From Diadema setosum (lineage: Eukaryota > Echinodermata > Echinoidea > Diadematoida > Diadematidae), in the NCBI RefSeq assembly GCF_964275005.1, contig NC_092694.1:36591542-36655541 (forward strand): DNA of 64,000 nucleotides. Direction: 5' to 3'. Both the position numbers and the translations under genes were made by a program. Positions 33,410 to 44,446 of this stretch are shown here, piece by piece (position 1 is the first letter of the stretch; each line of letters starts with the position of its first letter). The notes under the pieces were generated by a model. That model searched no databases. It saw nothing but the letters and a program-made list of their open reading frames with translations, and had not been told where the DNA came from.

Positions 33410-34333
33410 GCTGCCGCTGATGTAACCCCCGCCCGGGGCGGCCGGGCGCTGTACCAGTAACGTGTTGGGGTCGCTGCTGCGGTTACCGCTGATGTTGCTC
33501 TGCTCGTGCTAACTTAGTCTCCAAGTATGTCCACGACCGGGCGACCTGATCCCGATCGATCTCGCGCTCGTCATCTCACTGGCAATGGCGGAGCTGAATC
33601 TCTTGCATAACGCCATCGAGATCGTTCCTACTCCCACAAGAGACAGCCATCGAAATCGCTAATGCTTTGTATAATAGCGCGCGTACCAAGCGAGCGTCTA
33701 GCTCTCACCCGTACCGCACGGTATACGGGCTAGCAAGCGCGCGCGGATGTGCATGCGCATGCAATTTGCAGATTGATGGTGTATACCACAGTGTGCACGC
33801 AACGACACGTGCAGTGTAAGCTTGCGCTGCGCTGTATTGTCATCGAATGACTTTTTATTTTGATGGAATGATTTTTTGTTCATCGAATGGTTTTTTTGTT
33901 CATCGAATGATTTCTTGTCGTAAGTATAGAACGCCATGTCAAATATATCTTGGGTCTAATATATTTTTGGTGAAATATATATATTTGTTGTCGAATATAT
34001 TTTGGTCAAATATGATTTTTGGTCAAATATATTTTTTGTCAAATATATTTTGGGTCAAACATAGTTTGTGTCAAATATATTTTTGATCAAATATATTTTT
34101 GTGAAATATATTTTTGGTGAAACATATATATTTTTGTCAAATATATATTTTGTCGACTATATTTCGGTCAAACCTTCATATTATCTTGTCAAATGTATAT
34201 TTTGTTTGAATATATATTTTATGAAATATATATTTTATCGAACATATTTTTGTGGAATGAAATTTAAATTGATGAAATGGTTTTTTAAGTTGGTGTCGAA
34301 CATAATTATTTGATTCCCTTCTGGCGTGCCATA
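33410..34333 (-). mobile_element. Interspersed element with a TTTGACAAAAATATAT array, copy B (inverted)
   Basis: Reverse-complement partner of 18543-19575. In minus orientation it opens GGCACGCCAGAAGGGAATC, runs through the ATATATTTGACAAAA array and the CATTCGATGAACAAAA units, and ends GGGCGGGGGTTACATCA. The halves of the two copies are in the same order, so they are full-length relatives. Divergence is high in the array and modest at the ends. No protein or clear target duplication. Confidence 0.65.
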
Positions 34334-34353
34334 CTGAATACAAGATACAAATA

Positions 34354-34997
34354 TAATTTGTAAAATGAAATAATCACAAAATAATATAATTATTTCATTA
34401 CAAATAGTAATAAAACATTTCCATATAATTATGTAATTAATTTCTCGAAAATGATTATTGAAATATAAGGGAGCTCGCCATTAAAGGGTGTGTACAGTTC
34501 TGGTTGAGGTGAGGATTTAGCCTTTAATGTTTTGCGAGATATTCAGAAATCACTCTATAAGATGTCAAAGAGCATGCAGTTCTAATGGGTATCAAAAGTT
34601 TATTCGATGAAAATCGGTTTTGAAATGGCTGAGATTTTAAAAAACAAGGTGAAACAAAGAGATCTTAATAAAGTTGTGGCATGTCGCCTTTTATTATCAG
34701 CACTTTTGTGGATATCTCGGCCATTTGAAAACCAATTTTCATCAAATAAGCATTGAATCCTTCTTAAAATTACATGCTCTTTCATATTTCATAAGAGGCT
34801 TTTCATTATCTCACTTAGGAATGTTCAAAACATGAATCTCCTATTCAACCAGTACTGTACAGTCCCTTTAATTTGTTAAATAAAATAATCACAAAATAGT
34901 ATAATTATTTGATTACAAATAGTAATAAAACATTTCCATGTAATTATGTAATTAATCTCTCGGAAATGATTATTGGACTATATAAGGGAGATCGCCA
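34354..34997. repeat. Pair of about 128-bp direct repeats flanking a TTAA element
   Basis: Copies at 34354-34480 and 34869-34997 share TAATTTGT, AATAATCACAAAATA and AAATAGTAATAAAACATTTC, ending GGGAG.TCGCCA. The MITE at 34485-34867 lies exactly between them, with TTAA on each side. Direct repeats this long are not a normal target duplication. Confidence 0.75.
34485..34867. mobile_element. Palindromic MITE with TTAA flanks
   Basis: TTAA stands at 34481-34484 and 34868-34871. The ends are AGGGTGTGTACAGTTCTGG and, inverted, AGGGACTGTACAGTACTGG. The interior is also self-complementary (CGATGAAAATCGGTTTTGAA against GAAAACCAATTTTCATC). TTAA target choice suggests a piggyBac-like mobiliser. No coding capacity. 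Confidence 0.75.
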
Positions 34998-35168
34998 TAA
35001 GCAGTTTCCTGATATCCATGCCTCCCTTGGGAAAACAAAGTGCATGGACACTTTCTTTTTTCTTTTCTTTTTTTTTGTCCTCAATTTGAGGGACTTATAT
35101 TTTAATCAATTATTCAGAATCATGCATAAGTCAATACAAGCATAAAACAATTGTAATCATAGTTCACT

Positions 35169-35760
35169 TTACATCAAATGAAAATTCTGTATGTAACGGA
35201 TTTTGTCATCGATTTCTCGAATACTTCTTTTTTTAGAGATGTCATTACAATATAGCAGAAACTCATATTTGAATTCTTTTACAATAAAGGATGCAGTAAA
35301 TCGCTGGTTTCTATATTCTTCCATGAGATATACCTTCTTAATTGCATATTCCATGAAATTAATTATTGCGTTTATAAAGAAATAATCCGTCTCACAAATT
35401 TCATACCGGATTACTATGATTTTCTCATGTATGATGGTAGTTTTTCTTGAACATTCAAAAATAAGGTCACTGGTCCTTGCCCAGATGTTTCTTATTCTCG
35501 GACAATATAACAAATTATGCATTAACGATTCATTTTCATTACAGAATTTGCACTGTGCATTTGTGGTAATTTTCCATTTAATGAATTATCTTTAAAGGGT
35601 AAAATATTGTTCATCACTTCGAAATTAAACTGTTTTATCTTGTTGAGTTTCACTTTCAACAGTTTTAAAAGCAAATACTGACTCCCAATCAAAATGTATA
35701 AGGTAGGTCGAGTTTACGTTGCCAAATGATGATCATATTTGGTTCTAAAAACATTTTTTT
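35169..35760 (-). mobile_element. 3' tail of a LINE ORF2 (L1/Tx1-like)
   Basis: Minus-strand frames read FNFEVMNNILPFKDN, then CKFCNENESLMHNLLYCPRI followed by RNIWARTSDLI. This is the CCHC-like zinc-knuckle near the end of ORF2 in L1-type elements. The frame stays open to about 35169 (INFMEYAIKKVYLMEEYRNQ) and then meets AT-rich sequence. The 5' nine tenths of the element is missing, the usual result of aborted reverse transcription. Confidence 0.75.
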
Positions 35761-37826
35761 CTTTTAAAAAGGTATAATACATATTTATAATACATGCATG
35801 GACACTTAGTATCAGGACAAATATGGCGATTAATGTAGCAAGCGAAAAGAGAAGAAAGAAATTTATACAGAATGCGAAGGGGGAGGGGAGAGGTAAGAGT
35901 TTTTTTTTTTTTAATTCTATGCGTAAAACTGTGGAAACAAGTGATTTGTGCCCATCAGTTGTTGATTGTGTAAGCCTCTGTCAGAATGTACTTATGTGTG
36001 TGCGTGTTTGACCGAGTTAACTTTTCCGTGCTATCTTGTATGTTTGTGTATGCGCCGGGGGGGGGGGGGGGAGAGTTGTTGGGAGTTACTGGTAGTTGTT
36101 ATGAGGAACAATAGATAAAAGGAATATAGAAAATATTATTAGCCATAGAAATGAAAATATTCAACTCAAAGATGTTATGTGTATTTTCGCTTTATATGTA
36201 TATTTTTTTTTTGCAATAATGAAATCATTAAGAGTTTAGGGGTTGGATGTAGATTATGTTAAAAAAAAAACGGATTATGTTTTGATCATTCGAATCATGA
36301 TGGAAGAGTTGATATACCTTTGTATGATGTTGTTTGTGTATAATTTTAGTTTGCCTTGGTATATTTGCTTTTGTGAATGTAAATTTTGTGAATTGAAAGA
36401 AATTCGAATACAGAATTTAATTTTCAAAAAGGGTGTGTCTCGTGTATACTTATATTCATCTGCATGCAGCTCAAAGAGATCTATCCTGCAGGTAGTGATA
36501 GAATGCATGTGAAAAGCTTCCATGAATCGATTGAAAAAAAAAATATATGTCAACGATACTTGGAATATAGGCCTACAGCAAGCAAAAAAAAAAAAAAAAA
36601 AATCGGCTTTCAAAATAATAAAACGCATGTGTGCGGTCTGAAATATATATCATTGTTTCTTGAAAGCGTGTGCAACATGAAAATGTCATTCTCGCTTTTA
36701 TGTTCAAGATTGACAACTCTTTAACCATTCTGTATGTTTGATTGCACTCTATTGCAGCCATCTTGAAAGTAGGGATACAGTTCGTTATTCCAAAGTTCAT
36801 TAATCCTAAAGTGAAATAAGATTCGTTATTCCGAAGGTTCGGTAATCCGAAAATGATACATGTACAAGGTTTGTTATTCTGAATTCGGTTCGTCCATCAG
36901 AAAATGAAATAGGGTTCATAATTCCGAATGATCGTTTTAGAGTACGCACCGTCTTAATACTTAGGGATTAACGAGACTTTGGAATAACGAACCTCACCCT
37001 GAAAGTTTATATTGGTATTGCACATCAGTGATCTTTCTAGCTGGAACAATGCATTCGTAAAACACTTCATGTACCCAGTGAATGTATACAAAATTACATG
37101 CAAAGAAAATAGGCGGCTTTTGTTTATGATGGTCATATATGTTATTCCATCTGTCATATAAATTATGATTTCTTTCTTCCGTTCTTTCTGTCATTAAGCA
37201 ACAACAGCAGGAACACATCCACGCAGAAAACGTGTTTCTAGATTACTACCTACAGGTAACATGTTCGTTTCAAGTTGGAACGGGTATTTATCAAAGGAAA
37301 AAAAGAGTTCGGAAACACCTCCTTTGTTTACATCAGCAAGCTAGCAGACTAGCTGAGCGGTACTCTACGGACTCTGTTACCTGGTATGGCACCTGCAGAG
37401 AGGACAGACTGTCTTCATACATAGCGTCCAGTACTACTAGTCTGAGGAACTGTCTAGAAAGGGATCCAAGCTAGCACAGTCCGAACTTCTTTGCAGTAAG
37501 CCTACTGACGCCACGTATGAGAGAAAATGCCATTTGCCGTCGCTGATGTCGTAGTAACAGTCTCTACTCTTAATTTTGGCGGACCCATTATCACTACAGG
37601 CATCGGTTTGGTGTCAAGCGATAACAAGTCCTGGCGAGCTACCGTCAGTATTAGAAGGGCGCAGTTTGGGGAAAATAAAGAAAAGAGTCCCAAATCGGGA
37701 CTATAAAGATTATATAGTGGTGTGTTGTTGTTTGTTTGTTTTTTTCAGCAGTCCGTTTACCAGTATACTTTTAGTCAGACTCTGCCATTACGTCTGAAAT
37801 ATTTCATGTGGGTTAGGGTTGGGTCA

Positions 37827-37859
<33 letters not shown>

Positions 37860-38660
37860 AACTAGTTTACGAAATGTAATCCCAGCATATTTGAGGAAAT
37901 CATTTGTGGAATTTGAGGAAATTGTCATCCGTATTGAACACAAAATAATATCTCATCAGAATGCCATTTTCTGTCATTTTAAACTATTTCGGTTTGTTTA
38001 GTTTCACAGTAACTAGACACTCAGTAACTGACGAATTAAATTAATCAAATTTTTTAAAAATGTATCTTTTTCAGGATTAATGCGTTAGAAACATCAGTAC
38101 TTAGCGCTATATAATTGTTATTCATTATCATTGTCATTTTAAAGGACGAAATTGTCAGAGATTGCAATCCAAGAGGTTAAAATTTGAGCGAGTAGTCAAA
38201 ATAGTTGTGGGGGATTCGATTTGATTTGATTTGATTTTGATTTTGATTTGATTTATCTATATATTCTCTATATGGCATCATTTACAATCTTTTTAAACAA
38301 TATAATCAAACATAATATAAACAAATATGATACTCATTATAGCTGTAGTTTCTACAATTTCAACAATTTTCATTACACACACATCTGTGGCATAATTACA
38401 GTATTTATGTGTTATGAAAAACCGTACAGAATGGTCGCCAATAATAAAGTATAATGACACAGATAGGGTCCTACAGTTGACATAGTATACCAGCAAGTTA
38501 CTACTAATTAGCATAAGATTTTTGCTACATGAAGTAGTTCAGGCCTATGCGGATAGGCTATAGTTCAGACCTGCATTCAATTTTTGACATCGTTATGTAT
38601 AACTCGGATTTTACTTCAAGCAAATTTACCTCCGACAGTTTTACAACCAGTCGAAATTTC
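35761..38660. other. No gene seen; simple repeats and a short minisatellite
   Basis: No supported exon. Contents: a poly-G run near 36058; poly-A near 36583; about four imperfect units of GGTTCGTTATTCCGAA with TTCG.TAATCCGAAAATGA at 36775-36985; (GT)n at 37831-37858; and (GATTT)n at about 38218-38250. The plus-strand frame at 37232-37474 is open, but I found neither a family match nor a convincing splice context. Confidence 0.45.
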
Positions 38661-38669
38661 AGCAACTAT

Positions 38670-39295
38670 GTGAAGAGCTTTAAACCAAAAGGCCCTAAAT
38701 CCATTGATAATTATTGGAAAAAAAGCCAGTCTATTTCCGGGATGATGATTTATTAACCCCATGGCCCGAATTCACGAAGGTGGTACAAATGAAACCATGG
38801 TTTAAACCATGGACAAAAACCATGGAGCGCCAAGTGTCGCACGGAATATTTCGTTACGAAATTGGTCATTTCGTCGACAAAATGACCGTTTCGTTAACGA
38901 AATTATCATTTCGTGGACGAAATGTTCATTTAGTTACAAATTGTTGTCATTTTGTTACAAAATAATCATTTCATCGACGAAATGACTGATGTCGTAACGA
39001 AATATTCCATGCGACACTTGGCTCTCCATGGTTTTTGTCCATGGTTTAAACCATGGTTTCATTTGTACCACTTTCGTGAATTCGGGCCCATGTGTGCAAC
39101 GTTTATTTCCTGTCCATTGGTTTGTGTGTGAAATTCGTGCACATTTGACTCATTGACACATAAAGAGTTATATAACCAATGCGCTTTCTTCCAAAAGGCG
39201 CTAAATCCATTGATAATGATTGGATTTAGTGCCTTTTGGAAGAAAGCGCATTGTGCAATAAATCATCATCTCGGAAATAGACTGGCTTGTTTATG
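38670..39295. mobile_element. Foldback element interrupted by an inner MITE
   Basis: Arms AGCCAGTCTATTTCCGGGAT with GATGATTTATT (38724-38754) and their complement (39257-39287) enclose the inner element at 38764-39087. The right side also has a 28-bp-arm hairpin at 39181-39249 (CTTCCAAAAGGCGCTAAATC). A truncated relative of that hairpin precedes the left arm at about 38670-38713. Confidence 0.65.
38764..39087. mobile_element. Inner MITE with ACCATGGTTTAAACCATGG arms and TCATTTCGT array
   Basis: Inverted ends of about 80 bp start GCCCGAATTCACGAAGGTGG and include CCATGGTTTAAACCATGG, AAAACCATGGAG and GCCAAGTGTCGCA. The core is a run of about eight units of TCATTTCGTNNACGAAATGA type, each a small palindrome. 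A possible 5-bp duplication, CCATG, lies at 38759-38763 and 39088-39092. No protein. Confidence 0.75.
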
Positions 39296-39321
39296 ACTTT
39301 TGGTGAAATTGGATGAATTGA

Positions 39322-39714
39322 TTAAAGGTATTGGTTACTACTGGGAGCAGTAATTTCAGAAAAAAAAAAATGTTCTAGTTATCACATTTTGACTCATAAA
39401 TTATGTGTAGGTCAGTCGTATCACAAAACATCCTACCATAATAAAAAAAAATCGCAATATAGCCTAAAATATTAGGAGATATCACTTTTTTGCTCAATAA
39501 GCCATAACTGTAGACGATTTAGTCTAGAAAAAAAAAATATATATATATCATAACTATTGTTCACAAATTGTATATTTAACAATACTTAACATCGATTACA
39601 CTGATTAATATTTGAACAATGGTTGTTTCTATGCCCAACTCACATGTTAGGACTATTTTGAAAAACTAAAGCCGGGTTTTTGTTTCATCTGCAAATGGTG
39701 AATAATGCCTTTAA
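39322..39714. mobile_element. Probable MITE with TTAAAGG ends
   Basis: Starts TTAAAGGTATTGGTTACTAC and ends AATAATGCCTTTAAG. Short inverted ends and a non-coding AT-rich body suggest a TTAA-targeting MITE. The call rests mainly on the ends. Confidence 0.45.
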
Positions 39715-39999
39715 GGGACACATTGCCGTCATTTATATTGTTTCAATTTCCTCTCATATCACTCAGATGAATAATATACTAATATAATGATTATGTACTA
39801 TACAGCGGTCAAACGATGGTAAACTGCACGCTATTAATAATAGCCACGGTTCTTTGTAATTGGTGCAGAACTCATTGGAGTGTCATAGAGTCCCCTTTTT
39901 CTTGTCAATTCGATGAAATCATAAAACATTTACTTTCTTCTACAGCGGAAACCTATGATACAAATTAATATCTACTATAGCTGACAATTTATATCGTAC

Positions 40000-40712
40000 A
40001 AGGAGCCATTTTTGTTCTTACCTGGCCTACCCCTGTTCATCTGCACATTTAAAACAAGAACCCACTATACAGTAGCTTCCATTCCCTTTATTCTTGCCAA
40101 TTCGATCTAATTCCTAGCTAACAATACCCCTATACAATGCTGTATGGGCCTGTATAGAGAGTATTGATATTGACCTGAAAGATGTCACACCTCGTTTCCA
40201 TAACACATTCATTGTTACCCACGCTATTTCTCCTTCTATTTCTCCTTCAACCCGCCCTGGTTCATCCCGTCTTGTGCATAAAATAAATTGTTGAGTATTT
40301 AGATAGTTGAAATGTGGTTGTGAATTTATCGCCGCAGTCACACAATTTTGAGGAAGTGGCATTGGTCTACTCCATACGATACGTGACGTGAATGTTTCGA
40401 AGCTGCATTTATCATCAAGTTTTCTTTTTCACCTTTTTCCTCGATAGTCATTTTAATCACCTGCAAAGTGAAAAAAAAAATGCAACTTTTGAATTGAAGC
40501 AAGGCAATTTAATATGCAAGCAAAATGGAACGTGTTGATACAGGCTTATTTTACTTCCTGCATTGTGTGTGACATGGGTCTCATGTGTTTTGTAAGAGTG
40601 TGTTTATTGTGTTTGTGTGTGCGTGAGTGAGAGAGTGACAGACTATTCACAGACAGAGGGTAGAGTTGTTGAATGGAAGAAACGGACAGTTTAACTGATG
40701 GATAGCGTGAAA
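40000..40712 (+). repeat. Uninterrupted copy of the older repeat (empty site)
   Basis: Matches 770-1318 and 2749-3140 as one continuous sequence. At 40331-40340 the phrase GCCGCAGTCA runs straight into CACAATTTTGAGG, where the other copy carries a 1.4 kb hAT-like element between two copies of GCCGCAGT. A (AAAAG)n run follows at 40709-40735. Confidence 0.75.
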
Positions 40713-41850
40713 AGAAAAGAAAAGAAAAGAAAAGAATAGATTAAAATGAGCAGAAGAACCGAAGTTTATGGAGAACGAACTCTTAAATGCCTCTATCTTA
40801 ATGAACAATTAATCTACCCCAGAATAAAATACACATTACCGCGCGATATCAATAAATTCAAGTCTGCTCTTGAAATGCGTTTTTACAGTATAAACAAACA
40901 TGAAACTCGATCGGTACCATTGTACATTGAAATAGTTGTTTTATTCTTGTATAGTGTTTCCTTTTCTAGAGCGCATGTAGGGACCTTATACATGCACACT
41001 TTGTGTCCGATGTTAATAGGTTAAGCGCTATAATTTTCATTGGCATTAATTGATTATAAAAGTCAGTAACATGGATGCTGCAGATGATATCAAAATTCAT
41101 GTTATTTTCCTGTCACGCTATGGTCAGCATTGTGCTCTACAATAATAATGATTGATAAATAAAGTCACTATACAGTATATACATGTACTTGGAATGCGTG
41201 GTACACTCATTTGTGCTATAATACAGCAACAGTATTAGAGTAAACCAGTCGGTCGCCATTGCCCTGCAGAAAACAATGTCTCCCTCTCGGGTCAGTTACT
41301 CTGCACAGGCCCATTTGTTTATACAGTCACATGTAGCATTATCCTGTCGAGTCCCTGATCCTGTTGAGTACTATCTATAGCGCGAGGGCGAACTCTGGCT
41401 GCAACCAAGGATGAGGCACTAATGTAGGTGAGCCAACCTCCTTGCTGCAATTCAGGGTCTTTTTAAATTGGGCCGTCCTATGTGTAAAGCCCCGTACGGC
41501 CTTCTTAGCAAGGTAATCAGGTATTATAATTCTACTCCCAGACAAGCGCGCAGTGACTGTTTTGGTTGACCCACAAAGATTATTTTCAGAGGAAACTGCC
41601 GCCACCCACTGACACGGTTACTGTGGTGAGTACGAAAGAAATCACGGCAATTGTGCACTTTACGGCCATACGCGCCATATATCATCGGTATTATCCCATG
41701 AACCACCACGCACTGAGCTGCTGGCGAGCTTCTCTTGTTTTATGGAACGCCGTTTGACAAGTGATAGATCACTAAACACCCGCCTCACTGCGCTTCTGCG
41801 GAGCTAGCAGACACATCGAACACCGTGTGATCGCGATTTCGCGTGCCGTG
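40713..41850. other. No gene supported
   Basis: Short open frames on both strands, for example 41605-41375 on the minus strand, have no recognisable domain or splice support. The GC content rises after 41,350. Confidence 0.4.
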
Positions 41851-41852
41851 CC

Positions 41853-42070
41853 GATCAGTATGGAAGCAGGAGCCCGTCAAAAACACGGATATACGTCGCG
41901 TAGTAATTCGAATTGCTACACGACGTTAATAATTACGTCGTGTCGTTATTCGAATTACTACACGTCGTAATTTGAATTACTACGCGACGTAATTATTTAC
42001 GTCGCGTAGTAATTCGAATTGCTACGCGACGTATATCCATGTTTTTGACGGGCTCCTGCGTCCATAGATC
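41853..42070. mobile_element. Near-perfect palindromic MITE built on ACGTCGCGTAG
   Basis: Outer arms GATCAGTATGGAAGCAGGAG with CCCGTCAAAAACA pair with the complement ending CTCCTGCGTCCATAGATC. Inside are four or five palindromic modules made from ACGTCGCGTAGTAATTCGAA and TTGCTACGCGACGT. The whole 218 bp can fold as one cruciform. No coding capacity. Confidence 0.8.
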
Positions 42071-42430
42071 AGACCCCATCACAAATCACGCAAACCAACC
42101 ACGCGGGCAAGGCTTGTGTGTGTGTGTGTCCATGTAGTGGCTGCCCGTAAATCGGTAGCTAGAACCTATACACATTTCGCACGGCGTCTCTGGTAACTAA
42201 CTGTGTAGAGACGAAATAAACACTAACAGACTGACAAATCGGGATAAGATTTTGGGGTTTTTTTATGATTATTTCACAAAATAATTTCGCCAAGGCAGCG
42301 AGTGGAAATATGTTCTCTGCAACAGGTTGATTAGTGATTCCTTACCTAAGATATAACGCAAAATTCATTCACTGAAATCATGAGTGAAGCACGGAAGTTT
42401 ACCACTCGTTGCGTTCCGTTGTGTGCCAGT

Positions 42431-43860
42431 ATACAAATGATGCACAGGATCAGGGAGGTCACCTCCCGGACAGGATAGAGTGCGTTAGTGAAGGCGTATA
42501 GTGCACACGAGGGTATTTACAATTGTGAAACATGCACGAGGCGAAGCCGAGTGCATGTTGCAGTACATTGTAAATACCCTCGAGTGAGCTACGCCTCCAC
42601 TAACGCCACGGAATAATCCTGTGCATCATTTGTTTTATAAAATGGGTCGAAAATTCGAAAACTAACAGCATTTTCCAGCATTTTTCGAGTACCTTTGTGG
42701 GTCAAGACGTCCGAAGATGTTCGTCCCAAACATTACGCACGTCGCACTCGGAAATCCCGCATATACAGTATAAGTATGATGGGGGGTTGGGTTTCCGGAC
42801 ACTTACGTTCCCGCATGAAAACTTACTTATTTTACATAGAATATGCACCCTTTACCTTAAAGACTTGATATAGACTCCTCATATAGGCCTACTAGACAAC
42901 ATACTCTGAAAACGGCGTGAGAATTAACCTGCTAAATCGTTGGATTTGCCCTTCAAAATGACTCCATGTACGCATCCGGTCCCACAACGCTTGGTCTACT
43001 GTACTGTACAAAGTGTACGTATATAAGATTAAGAGTATACGTACGCCACACATGTTATGCACAAGGGAAGAAAGGCCGGCCGGCCGGCAGCCCGAACTAG
43101 AAGTTGTTTACAGGATTGACGGCGCGTACTGTATGATGGTTTGTATGCATGCAATTCAAAGGAGCCGCCGCGCGCACAGACGATCGGCAATAGGATTTAT
43201 AAAATGGGTTCAAGAATGTAGCCAATTGGAAGCGCTGAAATAAGTCACGTGTGCGTGCATTAATTTCTTACTAACATGCACGCTGTAAAGTCACTGACGT
43301 CACAGTAGCAGTGCACGCTCAATCTGTTGTTACATGTGCGTCGCGCGCTACTATATACGCGCTGTCAATCCTGTAAACAACTTCTAGTTCGGGCTGCCGG
43401 GCGGCCTTTCTTGTGTGCATAACGTGTGTGGCGTACGTATACTCTTATAAGTACAGTACTTATATGTGCGGGATTTCCGAGTGCGAAGTGTTTGGGACAA
43501 ACATCTTCGGACATCTTGATCCACAAAGGTACGTGAAAAATGTTGTTAGTTTTCGACCCATTTTATAAAACAAATGATGCACAGGATTATTTCGTGGCGT
43601 TAGTGGAGACGCAGCTCACTCTCGGGTATTTACAATGTAGTGCAACATGCACTCGGCTTCGCCTCGTGCATGTTTCACAATTGTAAATACCCTCGAGTGC
43701 GCTACGCCTCCGCTAACACACTCTATCCTGTGCATTAACGTTGTATATTAACCACGGTGGATTTAACACGCAGTGCGATGGGACTAGAATAACCAAAGCG
43801 CACGTGACTCATTTCAGCGCTTCCTATTGGCTACATTCTTGAACCCATTTTATAATGCGC
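42431..43860. repeat. Large compound palindrome with hairpins inside each arm
   Basis: 42431-42775 pairs with about 43455-43745: ACAAATGATGCACAGGAT at one end, and TCCTGTGCATCATTTGTTTT against AAAACAAATGATGCACAGGA. 43035-43118 pairs with 43362-43436 (CAGCCCGAACTAGAAGTTGT and complement). 43196-43255 pairs with 43797-43855 (GGGTTCAAGAATGTAGCCAA). Each outer arm contains its own hairpin (GGGTATTTACAATTGTGAAA ... TTGTAAATACCC, with ATGCACGAGGCGAAGCC). About 240 bp (42776-43020) exists only in the left arm. No protein seen. Confidence 0.75.
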
Positions 43861-44110
43861 ACTAGCACCCTGTCTGCTGGCGCTCGATCACACCGCGCCA
43901 CAAAGGGAAGGGCGTTAGAGCAACCATGTGGCATACCGAACGAGCTTTCATTACGCACACGCACGTTGACACATTCACACACACTGCATCCCAACGCGAA
44001 ATCTCACACACATGTACACAGTACAGTACCGGAAGCGTGTTTTTTTTTTTTTTTTTTTTTTTTAGACGTCACAGATTGGGGAAACTAAAAATCTATCGGG
44101 GACCCTATAT

Positions 44111-44266
44111 CCCTAAACCTAACCCTAATCCTAATCCTAACCCTAACCATCAAACCCTAACCCTAACCCTAACCCTAACCCTAACCCTAACCCCAACCCT
44201 AACCCTAACCCTAACCCCAACCCTAACCCTAACCCTAACCCTAACCATAACCAAAAACCCTAACCC
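44111..44266 (+). repeat. Interstitial telomeric repeat (CCCTAA)n
   Basis: About 156 bp made mostly of CCCTAA hexamers with a few CCCCAA, CCTAAT and CATAAC variants. The middle part is nearly perfect and the edges are degraded. This is the metazoan telomere motif read on the C-rich strand. It lies inside the window between a poly-T run (44040-44063) and unique sequence, so it is interstitial. Confidence 0.9.
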
Positions 44267-44392
44267 AACGTTTTTCCCATAGGTTTAACACGCGCCATGC
44301 CCCAATCATGTGCCGTCTTTAAAAAAAAAAAAAACGCGTACCGGAAGAATACGCTGCGCGCTGTCGACCCGGCGCCGTGCGCGGTGCAGGAT

Positions 44393-44446
44393 AGCAGGGA
44401 GGTGAGACGTTCTCACCCTGGAGCTACTAACAGAGTTAGTAGCTCC
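44393..44446. repeat. Two adjacent hairpins
   Basis: GGTGAGA-CGT-TCTCACC at 44401-44417 is followed two bases later by GGAGCTACTAAC-AGA-GTTAGTAGCTCC at 44420-44446. Both stems are perfect. The first is preceded by AGCAGGGA, which also makes it resemble the AGGGAGGT hairpin family seen elsewhere in the window. Confidence 0.7.

Noticed and set aside
37232-37474. 80-codon plus-strand frame as a gene
   Set aside because: No recognisable domain, no convincing acceptor or poly-A signal, and similar chance frames are frequent in this region.
43926-44282. 118-codon frame with Asn-Pro and Thr-Leu repeats
   Set aside because: It is the translation of poly-T and of the telomeric (CCCTAA)n block.
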